Positions 8,568-16,551 of a stretch of 34,383 bases of DNA are shown here, piece by piece. Origin of the DNA: Gemmatimonadaceae bacterium (GTDB taxonomy: Bacteria; Gemmatimonadota; Gemmatimonadetes; Gemmatimonadales; Gemmatimonadaceae); NCBI GenBank assembly GCA_017881685.1, contig JADGQR010000215.1:1-34383 (forward strand). The letters are read 5' to 3'. The translations under genes were made by a program, and so were the position numbers. Within the stretch, counting starts at the first letter, position 1; every line of letters begins with the position of its first letter. The notes under the pieces were generated by a model. The model had not been told where the DNA came from and did no database searches. It saw only the letters and a list, made by a program, of their open reading frames with translations.

Positions 8568-8810
8568 TCACGGAACTGCCCGCCACTGACCGGTGGCGAG
8601 CCGGGTGATGCGATAAAATCCCCCGTCACAGAAGTACTCGCCTGCAGGGCTGTCAGGCGGGAAAACAAGACGCTCCATTCCGTCTTCGGCAGGTTGCCCG
8701 TCGAAATGTTTTTGCGCTGTCGCAGCGGCCTCGGCGCGCGTTCCGGCTTTCCCGACCATCGTCATCCTGTCTCTACTCGGTCCGAATTCTATCAGCCAAC
8801 GGTCTGCCAC
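8568..8810 (-). CDS. Small uncharacterised protein
   Basis: A conserved-looking 80-residue frame reads WLIEFGPSRDRMTMVGKAG in its N-terminal part and YFCDGGFYRITRL near the end. It has no membrane segment and no motif I recognise. I set the start at the GTG at 8810, preceded by GGAAAAG; the frame is open to a GTG at 8870, which would add 20 residues. It converges on the propeller gene, ending 14 bp from its stop, and diverges from the MerB-N-like gene at 8901. Function unknown. Confidence 0.5.
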   Translation of the reverse strand: MADRWLIEFGPSRDRMTMVGKAGTRAEAAATAQKHFDGQPAEDGMERLVFPPDSPAGEYFCDGGFYRITRLATGQWRAVP

Positions 8811-8850
8811 TTTCTTTTCCGGGTGCGTTGTTAGTCGACCTGCAAAGCCC

Positions 8851-8881
8851 CATATGTTATATGCTTGCACGGGAAATTTCC
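8851..8881. promoter_or_regulatory. AT-rich divergent promoter region with inverted repeats
   Basis: Between the two small divergent genes lie CATATgttATATG (8851-8863), a near-symmetric AT-rich element that could supply -10 boxes on both strands, and a perfect 10-bp palindrome GGAAATTTCC (8872-8881). No clear -35 boxes are seen, so this is tentative. Confidence 0.25.
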
Positions 8882-8900
8882 AAATCGAATCTGACTGGCA

Positions 8901-9128
8901 ATGATCTCACCGACGGCGACAGATGTTCGGATCTTCATCTACGACCAGCTCATTGGCCTCGGTGCTCCGCCAACCCTGAGGAAGATTGCCGATCGTTTCA
9001 AGATGAAAACCGACGAGGCGAAAGATTTCATCGGCGGAATGAAAATCGGCAAGACGCTGGTTCCACACCCGGTGACCGGCGAGATATGGATGGCCGGCCC
9101 GTTCTCGGCTGCCGAGAGGTGGGACTGA
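8901..9128 (+). CDS. Small winged-helix protein resembling the N-terminal domain of alkylmercury-lyase-family proteins
   Basis: The 75-residue protein reads DVRIFIYDQLIGLGAPPTLRKIADRF followed by EIWMAGPFSAAERWD. This resembles the N-terminal winged-helix segment of MerB-like (alkylmercury lyase family) proteins, where an EIWMANPFSA-type strand leads into the catalytic core. Here the protein stops directly after that strand, so there is no catalytic domain and no active-site Cys. None of the three forward frames continues it before the next gene. It may be a stand-alone DNA- or protein-binding module or a remnant. There is no strong Shine-Dalgarno. The family match is by motif recollection only. 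Confidence 0.6.
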   Translation: MISPTATDVRIFIYDQLIGLGAPPTLRKIADRFKMKTDEAKDFIGGMKIGKTLVPHPVTGEIWMAGPFSAAERWD

Positions 9129-9157
9129 CGGGAGATTTCTGGGAGCTGCCGAGCTAG

Positions 9158-10255
9158 TTATTTCTTTCTTGTGGAATCGGTCGCGCTGGACCGTGCACGG
9201 CGTTCCTGTTTTGGATTTGTATCAGCGGCCATTATTCTCCCTCCGTTCTCGATGTATCCATCGACATCGATTGATTCATTCGTGCCGCGGCGCGCCACGA
9301 GCTTCGGCATTCTGAGCTGCCATTCGCTCACGATCCAGGCGCCTGAATGCACTCGTCGGAACTTTGTGAATCCGCCCGGCTCAAAGTTCGTGAGAAGACC
9401 TGCGTTGACATAAACGAAACCGACGTCGCGAAGCTCGGCGGTCTTTTCATCTACCCACAGAACTCCCTTGATGTCAGAGAGCTTTCTTTTCGGAGCGGGC
9501 TCGAATGCAACACCGATCTGACCCGGTCGTTTCTTCCTGTCGCGCACGACCTTGAAGCAGTGCGTGGCAGCAAATGCGTCTGAGAGCAGGACGGTCTCAT
9601 CCGGCCCGAAGTATTCCCATCCGGCCTGCGGGTCACCTCTCACATAACCGCGCTCGGTCAGGGAGGGAAGGTCGGATACGCCGAATGGGCGCAGGTTTGT
9701 AATTGGAAGTGTTGTCGTGTCACTCGAAATCACTTCGCCGTGTATCCCGAGCTCGCGTTTGTACATGAGCATTCTGCCCATGCCGCCGAGGTCGTTGAGT
9801 GTGAGCTGGCTGGCGCGGAGTGCTTTCGTGATTTCGTCCCACACTGCCGAGAGAGTCTGCGCGTCCTTCGTGATCGCGCCGCACTGCGCGGACGCTGAGA
9901 TCACCATCGCATCAAGTACGACGCGATCGGTGTCGACGTGGAGCACGAGCTCGTTGTTTGCTCGAAGTGTTACCGGATCGGAGAGGAACGGACGATATCC
10001 GATTCGTCTCACTCTGATGCGATAGGTGCCGGCCACTGCGCGAAAGGTGACGGCGCCGCGCTGGGAGCTGAGTCCTTCGGAGATGACGCGGTCGCCATCG
10101 ACGATGGCAACGAGGGCGCCTGTGATTGGAGTGTTCTGTCCTGCGTCGAGCCGAACTCGGACGTCGATCATCGTGCCTTGGGCGAAGGAGCTGCCGGCTG
10201 TTGCCGCGATTCCGAGGATTGCGACGAGAAGAGCGCGAATGACTTGGAAGCGCAT
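9158..10255 (-). CDS. Secreted carboxypeptidase-regulatory-like domain protein
   Basis: The 365-residue protein has a Sec signal peptide (MRFQVIRALLVAILGIAATAGSS..FA, cleavage about residue 25). A transthyretin-like CarboxypepD_reg domain follows (about 28-115: TPITGALVAIVDGDR, AGTYRIRVRRIGYRPF). The C-terminal 250 residues are an uncharacterised domain with one Cys near its start (SAQCGAI) and another in THCFKV, followed by beta-rich sequence with GVLWVDEKTAELRDVGF. Its N-terminal domain is of the same type as that of the TonB-dependent receptor at 10471, and the two genes diverge. A periplasmic or outer-membrane-associated role is likely; no enzyme motif is seen. The tail is very basic (NPKQERRARSS). 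Confidence 0.8.
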   Translation of the reverse strand: MRFQVIRALLVAILGIAATAGSSFAQGTMIDVRVRLDAGQNTPITGALVAIVDGDRVISEGLSSQRGAVTFRAVAGTYRIRVRRIGYRPFLSDPVTLRANNELVLHVDTDRVVLDAMVISASAQCGAITKDAQTLSAVWDEITKALRASQLTLNDLGGMGRMLMYKRELGIHGEVISSDTTTLPITNLRPFGVSDLPSLTERGYVRGDPQAGWEYFGPDETVLLSDAFAATHCFKVVRDRKKRPGQIGVAFEPAPKRKLSDIKGVLWVDEKTAELRDVGFVYVNAGLLTNFEPGGFTKFRRVHSGAWIVSEWQLRMPKLVARRGTNESIDVDGYIENGGRIMAADTNPKQERRARSSATDSTRKK

Positions 10256-10376
10256 CGCGGCAAGATAGTGCTGTTTTCGGCGTGGTTCTGCGGAGATCTG
10301 CGTTTTTCGGCGTTTCGCAGGTCTTTCAAGAAAACGGCTGTGTGTCGGGCAATTTCGTGAGTTTGCAAGATTTTCC

Positions 10377-10406
10377 TTGACAATCCTGTTGCGCTAATAC
10401 GTATTA
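10377..10406 (+). promoter_or_regulatory. Probable sigma-70 promoter of the TonB-receptor gene
   Basis: A perfect -35 box TTGACA (10377-10382) is followed, after 18 bases, by GTATTA (10401-10406) as a candidate -10; TATTAG one base on is an alternative. It lies 65-95 bp upstream of the receptor start and its -10 half is embedded in the palindrome at 10393-10408. Confidence 0.6.
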
Positions 10407-10408
10407 GC
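10393..10408. promoter_or_regulatory. Perfect 16-bp palindrome, candidate LacI-family operator
   Basis: GCTAATACGTATTAGC is fully self-complementary and has the central CG typical of LacI/GalR-family operators. It overlaps the spacer and -10 region of the TTGACA promoter, so a bound protein would block RNA polymerase. A LacI-family regulator is encoded 5 kb downstream in the adjoining operon and is the natural candidate ligand, by inference. Confidence 0.6.
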
Positions 10409-10470
10409 AGCCGTTCAACCGGCCGTTTCTCGTCATCCCAGTCCATTTCCCCGTACGGGGAGGAGTCAGT

Positions 10471-12954
10471 ATGACCCGCTCACGAAGTCTTTTTTCCACG
10501 GTTGTTGGCATGCTGAGCGTCCTGCTCCTGGTCGCAGCAGCGCCATCGAATGCCTCGGCTCAAACTGGCAGAATTTCTGGAACGGTCACCGATTCGAGCC
10601 ACGCCGTGCTGGCCGGGACCCAGGTGTCAGTCATCGGAACCCGCCTGAACGCGGTAAGCGACGGCAGCGGGCACTACAGCATCGGCGGCATCCCGGCCGG
10701 CACGTATGACGTCCGCATCCAGAGAATTGGACAGCGTGCGCGTGTCATTTCCGGCGTCGTCGTAAAAGCCGGCGAAGACACTCGCGTCGACGCATCGCTC
10801 GCGACAGTGCCCCTTTCACTTGGCGGCATGGTTGTCTCTGCATCGCGACGCGCCGAGAAAATCACCGATGCTCCAGCGACGATCACGCGCATCGACGCTG
10901 CCGCGATCGCGAACACTGTCGGCAACTCGTTCGCGCCGGCGCTCAAGGAAGTGAAGGGAATCGACTTCATCCAGGTCGGTGTCACGTCGGTCGCCATCAA
11001 CGCGCGCGGTTTCAACTCCGCGTTCAACAACCGCATGCTCATGATGGAAGACAACCGGATCGCGGTTCTTCCTGAGAACGGTCTTCCCGTTGGCGTCTTT
11101 ACTCCTACGGCAAAGGTCGACCTCGCCGGCGTCGAAGTGCTCGTCGGACCCGGCTCAGCCCTGTACGGCCCCGATGCCTCCAATGGTGTGCTGACGCTCG
11201 GCACCAAGGATCCGCGGGAATTTCCGGGTACGATCCTGGAAGCGGCCGGCGGCGCGCGCAGCTTCGTCGACGTTCAAGGCCGGCAGGCAGGTCTCTTCTC
11301 CGGCGGAAGTTTTGGCTACAAGCTCAGTGGCGAGTATCAGCAGGCAAAGGATTTCGAGAACAAGAACATCTACGCTCCCATAGCGACCGGCGGTCCAGTG
11401 TCGCCAGAGCTGAATGCCGATTGGAACACGAACGTCATGCGCGGCAGCGGAGCGCTCGTTTACTACATGCCGAACCTCTCGCGCTTCGAGCTGAACGCCG
11501 GCGCAAGCAAGTCAAATGGAATCGGGCAGACGAGTGTCGGTCGCAACCAGCTCGTTAACTGGCAGTATCGCGAAGGACAGCTGAAGTTCACGAATCCGAA
11601 CTGGTTTGCGCAGGCGTATGCGACGCAGTCGCTGTCGGGTGACACGTACCAGCTCAATGCCTACGCTCAGAACCGTCTTCGCTTCCCGACGCTGAGCGAA
11701 GATTCGATCAAGCACCTCTCCGACTTCCCGGCTGAAGGCAGACTGATGGCCGCGGAGATTCAGAACACGTTCGCCGTTCCGCAGTTGAATGGCCTTCGAT
11801 TGACCTACGGCGGCCAGTACCGTCACGACATCGTGAGCTCCAAGCGCCAGTGGCTCGTCGACCGAAATACGGGCGAGGACATCACGACGAGTCAAAAGGG
11901 TGTCTACGGCCAGGCTGATATTCCACTGACCGACATGTTCCGCGCGGTTTTCGCGGCTCGCTACGACAAGCATGAGCTGTTCGACGGACAGTTCAGCCCG
12001 AAGGCAGCACTGCTCTTTACACCGATGGTCGATCAGACTTTCCGCGTCAGCTACAATCGCGCGTTCAAGTCACCGACAGTTCTTCAGTACGGATTCTTCT
12101 TCCCCGACTTCGCTCCGCTCGTCGGCGTCTTCGGAAATCCGAACGGTTATCTGATCAAGAACTCGGCAGGTACGGTGGTCAACACGATCGCTCCGATCGC
12201 TCCCGAGACGAACACGACGTGGGAGCTTGGCTACAAGGGCGTCCTCGCCGATCGGCTGTTCATCGACATCACTGGATATCGCTCGAACTTCAAGAAATTC
12301 ATGAGCCCCCTCGTCATCATCGCGAATCCTCTTCTTGCAACGCCGACCTTTGCGTTCGATGCGAAGACGGGCAAGCAGCTCACAGGCTCGACAGGTGGAA
12401 TTCAGATTCCGCTTACGTACTTCAACGTCGGTAATGCGCAGATCACCGGCACCGACATGGGCGTCAAGTTCCTCGTTACGCCGACGATCGCGATCAACGG
12501 CACGGCGAGTCTGCAGAAGCTCGACACGATCGAGAGAAAGCCGTCTGACCCGATCGAAGCAACAGCGTTCAACAGTCCGACGACGAAATTCAATGTTGGA
12601 ATGGACTTCGCGAATCTCTACAACAACCAGCTCCACGCCGGATTCACCGTTCGCTACGTGAACGGCTATCAGTTCCTGTCTGGCATAAACGCGGGAAAGA
12701 TCCCAACGTTCAGCACGTTCGACTTCACGGCGGGATACAAGCTTCCGCTCTACAACTCGAGCATCAATCTCAGCGTGCAGAACCTGTTTGCCTGTCGCGG
12801 TGGCACAAACGCCATCGATGGCTGGCTCGCAGCGGCCAAGCCGCTCAAGTACACGGCCGGGCAGGAATGCGGTCTCGGCAAGAAGCACATCGAGATGATC
12901 AACATGCCCGAGATCGGAACTATGGCATTCCTGGGACTTCGCATCGACATGTAG
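10471..12954 (+). CDS. TonB-dependent outer-membrane receptor with N-terminal carboxypeptidase-regulatory-like domain
   Basis: The 827-residue receptor has a signal peptide (hydrophobic LSVLLLVAAAP, cleavage near SAQ, about residue 31). A CarboxypepD_reg-like domain follows (32-115: GRISGTVTDSSHAVLAGTQV, GTYDVRIQRIGQRA), then a plug domain (about 125-245, with VEVLVGPGSALYGPDASNGV) and a long beta-barrel rich in alternating strands. It ends GLRIDM rather than with a terminal aromatic residue. Such receptors import large or scarce ligands across the outer membrane using the TonB-ExbBD system. A good AGGAG Shine-Dalgarno (10460-10464) precedes the ATG. It sits just upstream of a ten-gene catabolic-looking operon and behind a palindrome-overlapped promoter, so it probably imports that operon's substrate. 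The ligand is not determinable. Confidence 0.93.
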   Translation: MTRSRSLFSTVVGMLSVLLLVAAAPSNASAQTGRISGTVTDSSHAVLAGTQVSVIGTRLNAVSDGSGHYSIGGIPAGTYDVRIQRIGQRARVISGVVVKAGEDTRVDASLATVPLSLGGMVVSASRRAEKITDAPATITRIDAAAIANTVGNSFAPALKEVKGIDFIQVGVTSVAINARGFNSAFNNRMLMMEDNRIAVLPENGLPVGVFTPTAKVDLAGVEVLVGPGSALYGPDASNGVLTLGTKDPREFPGTILEAAGGARSFVDVQGRQAGLFSGGSFGYKLSGEYQQAKDFENKNIYAPIATGGPVSPELNADWNTNVMRGSGALVYYMPNLSRFELNAGASKSNGIGQTSVGRNQLVNWQYREGQLKFTNPNWFAQAYATQSLSGDTYQLNAYAQNRLRFPTLSEDSIKHLSDFPAEGRLMAAEIQNTFAVPQLNGLRLTYGGQYRHDIVSSKRQWLVDRNTGEDITTSQKGVYGQADIPLTDMFRAVFAARYDKHELFDGQFSPKAALLFTPMVDQTFRVSYNRAFKSPTVLQYGFFFPDFAPLVGVFGNPNGYLIKNSAGTVVNTIAPIAPETNTTWELGYKGVLADRLFIDITGYRSNFKKFMSPLVIIANPLLATPTFAFDAKTGKQLTGSTGGIQIPLTYFNVGNAQITGTDMGVKFLVTPTIAINGTASLQKLDTIERKPSDPIEATAFNSPTTKFNVGMDFANLYNNQLHAGFTVRYVNGYQFLSGINAGKIPTFSTFDFTAGYKLPLYNSSINLSVQNLFACRGGTNAIDGWLAAAKPLKYTAGQECGLGKKHIEMINMPEIGTMAFLGLRIDM

Positions 12955-12958
12955 CAGC

Positions 12959-13001
12959 CTCCGTTCCTGCCGCCTGCCTCGAGCGGGCGGCGGGACGGAA
13001 G
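12959..13001 (+). terminator. GC-rich hairpin between the receptor gene and the ligase operon
   Basis: TCCGTTCCTGCCGCCTGC and GCGGGCGGCGGGACGGA form a long stem of about 17 pairs, including several G-U wobbles and one bulge, around a CTCGA-containing loop. It starts five bases after the receptor stop and is not followed by a T run. It could be a partial terminator or an RNA-processing/stability element that makes receptor mRNA more abundant than the downstream operon. Confidence 0.5.
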
Positions 13002-13042
13002 TTGGTCCTCCTCAATTCAGTACCTCAAACGAGAGACCTGCG

Positions 13043-14578
13043 ATGAATGTCGGGTCACTATTGCCATGGCACGCGCGGTTTCAGCCTGACCATCTCGCGG
13101 TGGTGTGCGGCGACGAGCGAATCAACTTTTCGGAGCTCGAAGCGCGCGTAAACCGGCTCGCGAACGCGCTCATCCGGCTTGGACTTCGCAAGGGAGACAA
13201 GCTCGCCATCGTTCTCCCAAATTGTGTAGAGCTTCTATATGCCTATCGTGCAGCGGCTCTGCTCGGAATAATCTCGGTGCCGCTCAGCCCATTGCTCCGA
13301 GGTGCTGGACTCGTCTCTCTCCTTCGTGACTCTGAATCGACGGCCGTAATTGCTTCCTACGCGCTGGCGGATGCGCTCGACGAAGCGCGCGGTGAGCTGC
13401 CGCTGATTCCCGCGGACAACTATCTGCTCGTCGGCGGCACAGACGTCCCGGGTTACCGCTCGTATGCCGAAGTCGTGTCGCGCGAAAGCGACCTGGCGCC
13501 TGCTCCAGTTGATATCGACGGATCCGACATCTACAACATCGTCTACTCGAGCGGAACGACCGGCTCGCCGAAAGGCATCGTTCACACGCACGATATCCGA
13601 GGCGCTTACTGCACGATGTTCGTGGGAAGTTTCCGCATCACTCCGGAAAGTGTGGTGATGCACGCGGGATCGCTGGTGTTCAACGGCTCGTTCGTGACAC
13701 TGATGCCGGCGTGGTACCTCGGTTGCACATACATACTCCAGCAGAAATTCGACGCGGTGGACTTCATCGAGACCGTCGCGCGCGAAAAAGTCACGCACAT
13801 CATGATGGTGCCATCCCAAATCGTCGCCGTGATGAACGCCCCGAATTTTTCTGCCGAAAAGCTCCAATCGCTGCAAATGCTCTGTTCGGTCGGAGCGCCG
13901 TGGCACAGGGAGCACAAGGAGAGAATGCTCGAGGTACTTCCGAATTCTCTCTATGAGCTGTACGGCCTCACCGAAGGATTCATCACCATTCTCGATCGCC
14001 GGGACTTCAGATCGAAGATGGAATCTGTCGGATGTCCGATCCCGTTCAGCGAGATGCGCATCGTCTCGGATGACGGCAAGGATCTGCCTCCAGGTGAAGT
14101 AGGCGAGATCATCGGCCGGAGCCCGATGCTCATGCCTGGTTACTACAAGCGGCCCGACCTCACTTCGCAGGCGATCATCGACGGCTGGCTCCATACCGGA
14201 GACGTCGGATTCGCCGATGCAGACGGCTTTCTGCATCTCGTCGATCGAAAGAAAGACATGATCATCTCCGGTGGGGTCAACGTCTTTCCAAAAGACATCG
14301 AGGAGATAATCGTGCAGCACCCGTCGGTGCGGGAAGTTGCTGTCTATGGCGTTCCGGATGAAAAGTGGGGCGAATGCCCCGTCGCAGCAGTGATTCTCGT
14401 TCGTCCGGGGGCAATTGCGGCGCACGAGCTGAAAGCGTGGACAAATGCCCGCGTCGCAGCACGATATCAGCAGATCCACGAAGTCATCATCACCGACGAT
14501 TTCCCGCGAAGTACGGCTGGCAAGACACTGAAGCGAGTACTACGCGATACCCACGGCCAAACGGCGACTACAACATGA
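13043..14578 (+). CDS. Acyl-CoA ligase (AMP-dependent synthetase family), first copy
   Basis: The 511-residue enzyme belongs to the ANL superfamily, which activates a carboxylic acid with ATP to an acyl-adenylate and transfers it to CoA. The P-loop motif YSSGTTGSPKG lies at about 168-178, the A5 motif YELYGLTEG near 305, LHTGDVG near 390, GGVNVFPKDIEE near 412 and the C-terminal catalytic Lys in PRSTAGKTLKR near 493. The substrate pocket cannot be assigned; medium/long-chain fatty acid or aryl acid are both possible. It is the first gene of a compact operon: its stop overlaps the next gene's start as ATGA. Upstream is an 88-bp gap with a strong hairpin after the TonB receptor gene. The Shine-Dalgarno is weak (GAGAG). 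Confidence 0.92.
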   Translation: MNVGSLLPWHARFQPDHLAVVCGDERINFSELEARVNRLANALIRLGLRKGDKLAIVLPNCVELLYAYRAAALLGIISVPLSPLLRGAGLVSLLRDSESTAVIASYALADALDEARGELPLIPADNYLLVGGTDVPGYRSYAEVVSRESDLAPAPVDIDGSDIYNIVYSSGTTGSPKGIVHTHDIRGAYCTMFVGSFRITPESVVMHAGSLVFNGSFVTLMPAWYLGCTYILQQKFDAVDFIETVAREKVTHIMMVPSQIVAVMNAPNFSAEKLQSLQMLCSVGAPWHREHKERMLEVLPNSLYELYGLTEGFITILDRRDFRSKMESVGCPIPFSEMRIVSDDGKDLPPGEVGEIIGRSPMLMPGYYKRPDLTSQAIIDGWLHTGDVGFADADGFLHLVDRKKDMIISGGVNVFPKDIEEIIVQHPSVREVAVYGVPDEKWGECPVAAVILVRPGAIAAHELKAWTNARVAARYQQIHEVIITDDFPRSTAGKTLKRVLRDTHGQTATTT

Positions 14579-15492
14579 ACGCCGAGCGGCAGCACGTTCC
14601 GAAAGGCAATGGAATGACACCTACTGAATTTGATCGTTTTGAGAACATCGGCGGTCTCGAGACTCACTACCTCGACTATCCCGGGCCTGAGCCGGCCATC
14701 GTTCTTCTCCACGGGCTCTCGGCCAACGCCAACGAGTTCGGCGGCCTGATCGAGGCTGGTCTCAGCAAACGTCATCGCGTAATCGCTCCGGATCTGAGAG
14801 GGCGAGGGAAGAGCGGCAAGCCTGACTTGGGCTACTCGATGGGCCAGCATGCCGCTGACGTCATCGGGTTGCTCGATCATCTCGGTCTCGACCGGGTTGT
14901 GATGGGAGGCCACTCATTCGGTGCGCTGCTGACGATCTACCTCGCCGCGAATTTTCCCGAGCGTGTAATCAAGGCGATCGTAATAGACGCGGCGATCGTA
15001 TTTCATCCCGATGTCGTCGATCTGCTTAAACCGTCGCTGGCCCGTCTCGCGCGAGTGTTGCCGTCGTCGGATGCATACATGATCGAAATGAGAGCGGCGC
15101 CGCACGTCACCGGGTTCTGGAACGATGCGATCGAGGGTTACTTCCGCGCCGAGCTTCACGAAAATGCCGACGGAACTGTTCAGTCACTGACGAGCGCGAA
15201 CGCAGTCGAGCAGGCTCTCCGCGGAGTCCAGACCGAGCCATGGGCTGACCTCGTTGCGCGCGTAGAACATCCTGTGCTGCTGCTGAATGCGTCAGGCAGC
15301 TACGGTCCGCCTGGAAGCCCTGCACTGGTTCCGCCGGAACACGCGATCATGACAGCCGAGTCGTTTCGGAATTGTCGGTACGTGCCAGTGCCTGGGAATC
15401 ACATGACGATGGTCTTCGGCGAAAATGCGACCGTGGTCACCCGTGAGATCGAGCAATTCCTGGCGAATGGCGCCGGCTCGACGAACGAGTGA
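14575..15492 (+). CDS. Alpha/beta-hydrolase
   Basis: This is a 305-residue alpha/beta-hydrolase of the epoxide-hydrolase/carboxylesterase type. HG of the oxyanion region is at 46-47 (VLLHGLSA), the conserved PDLRGRGKS at 72-80, the nucleophile elbow GGHSFG at 111-116 with Ser114 as nucleophile, and the catalytic His in PGNHMTMVF near 283. The acid residue is not obvious: the segment after strand 6 reads NASGSYGPPGSP. I use the ATG at 14575, whose ATGA overlap with the ligase stop implies coupled translation; an ATG at 14614 is possible. No signal peptide, so it is cytoplasmic. It probably cleaves an ester or C-C bond in the same pathway as the flanking CoA ligase. Confidence 0.9.
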   Translation: MNAERQHVPKGNGMTPTEFDRFENIGGLETHYLDYPGPEPAIVLLHGLSANANEFGGLIEAGLSKRHRVIAPDLRGRGKSGKPDLGYSMGQHAADVIGLLDHLGLDRVVMGGHSFGALLTIYLAANFPERVIKAIVIDAAIVFHPDVVDLLKPSLARLARVLPSSDAYMIEMRAAPHVTGFWNDAIEGYFRAELHENADGTVQSLTSANAVEQALRGVQTEPWADLVARVEHPVLLLNASGSYGPPGSPALVPPEHAIMTAESFRNCRYVPVPGNHMTMVFGENATVVTREIEQFLANGAGSTNE

Positions 15493-15502
15493 TCTTCGGG
15501 GA

Positions 15503-16543
15503 GTGGAACAACCTCGCGCCAGGAAAGTCACGACCCATGACGTCGCGAAACGGGCAGGCGTGTCCCAGCCCACAGTTTCGCTCGTCCTCAGCAAGAATGT
15601 TCGCGCTCGCGTGTCGGCCGAGACGCGCGAGCGCGTTCTGCGTGCGGCCGAAGAGCTCGGATACGTCCCAAATGTCGTTGCGCGCTCGCTCGTTCGCAGC
15701 CGCTCGTACGCGATCGGCGTGATCGTCCCCGATCTTCGAAATCCGTTTTTCGCTGAGGTCGTCAGCGGTGCCGAGCGTGTGGCATCCGAGGAGGGCTATG
15801 CGGTGCTGCTCTGCGAGACGCGGGAAATTCCGCGTGAGCGCCATATGCAGGCGCTTCTCGAGCGGCAGGTGGACGGAATAATGGTCGATGCGGTTGGTGC
15901 TGCATCGATGCCCGAACCGATGCTTGCTGGCGTGAACCTGGTTCTCATCGACGAGCCTCCCGATCGCTGGCCTGGTGTAGCGAGCGATGCAGTGGGAGCG
16001 GGAAGACTGGCCGCAGAGCACCTGCTCTCCCTCGGGCACACGAAATTCGGATTTCTCGGACCTGCGACGAACATTCACGCGATTCGCATGCGTGAGCGCG
16101 GCTTTGTTGCAGCGCTCGCCGCGAAGGGCATTCGCATGACGTCGGCGTCAATGCGACGCGTACCGGCGACCGCCGCTGGTGGTCAGGTGGGCATGCACGC
16201 GCTTCTCGCGCTGCCCGAGCGGCCAACCGCGGTCTTCTGCAGCAACGATCTCGTTGCGGCCGGTGCGCTCAAGGTGTGTTCTCTCGAGAAAGTCAGGGTA
16301 CCCGATGAAATGTCGATCGTCGGCTGTGATGATATCGAGCTGGCGTCTCTGCTGATCCCTTCGCTGACGACGATCGCGATTCCTGCCCGCGAGCTTGGCG
16401 CCCGCGCGGCTAGGCTTCTTCTTCAGGGGCTGACCGCTTCGGCCTCAGAGCAGAAAGTCGCCAATCGCCCGCAGCGGACCATCGCTTCACGACTCGTTGT
16501 GCGTGGAACTACCGCACCCCCTCGGTCAGAGAACAAAGGTTGA
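15503..16543 (+). CDS. LacI-family transcriptional regulator
   Basis: The protein is about 346 residues. The N-terminal LacI helix-turn-helix is clear (VTTHDVAKRAGVSQPTVSLV, about 9-28), followed by the hinge helix LGYVPNVVARSLVR and a periplasmic-binding-protein-like effector domain beginning IGVIVPDLRNPFF and ending before the Arg/Pro-rich tail. I chose the GTG at 15503, ten bases after the hydrolase stop, because it places the HTH at the usual distance from the N-terminus; the open frame extends to an ATG at 15425 inside the hydrolase gene. It is embedded in the operon it probably controls, with the perfect palindrome at 10393-10408 as a candidate operator. The effector may be a pathway intermediate rather than a sugar, which would be less usual for the family. 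Confidence 0.93.
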   Translation: MEQPRARKVTTHDVAKRAGVSQPTVSLVLSKNVRARVSAETRERVLRAAEELGYVPNVVARSLVRSRSYAIGVIVPDLRNPFFAEVVSGAERVASEEGYAVLLCETREIPRERHMQALLERQVDGIMVDAVGAASMPEPMLAGVNLVLIDEPPDRWPGVASDAVGAGRLAAEHLLSLGHTKFGFLGPATNIHAIRMRERGFVAALAAKGIRMTSASMRRVPATAAGGQVGMHALLALPERPTAVFCSNDLVAAGALKVCSLEKVRVPDEMSIVGCDDIELASLLIPSLTTIAIPARELGARAARLLLQGLTASASEQKVANRPQRTIASRLVVRGTTAPPRSENKG

Positions 16544-16551
16544 GCAACGAA

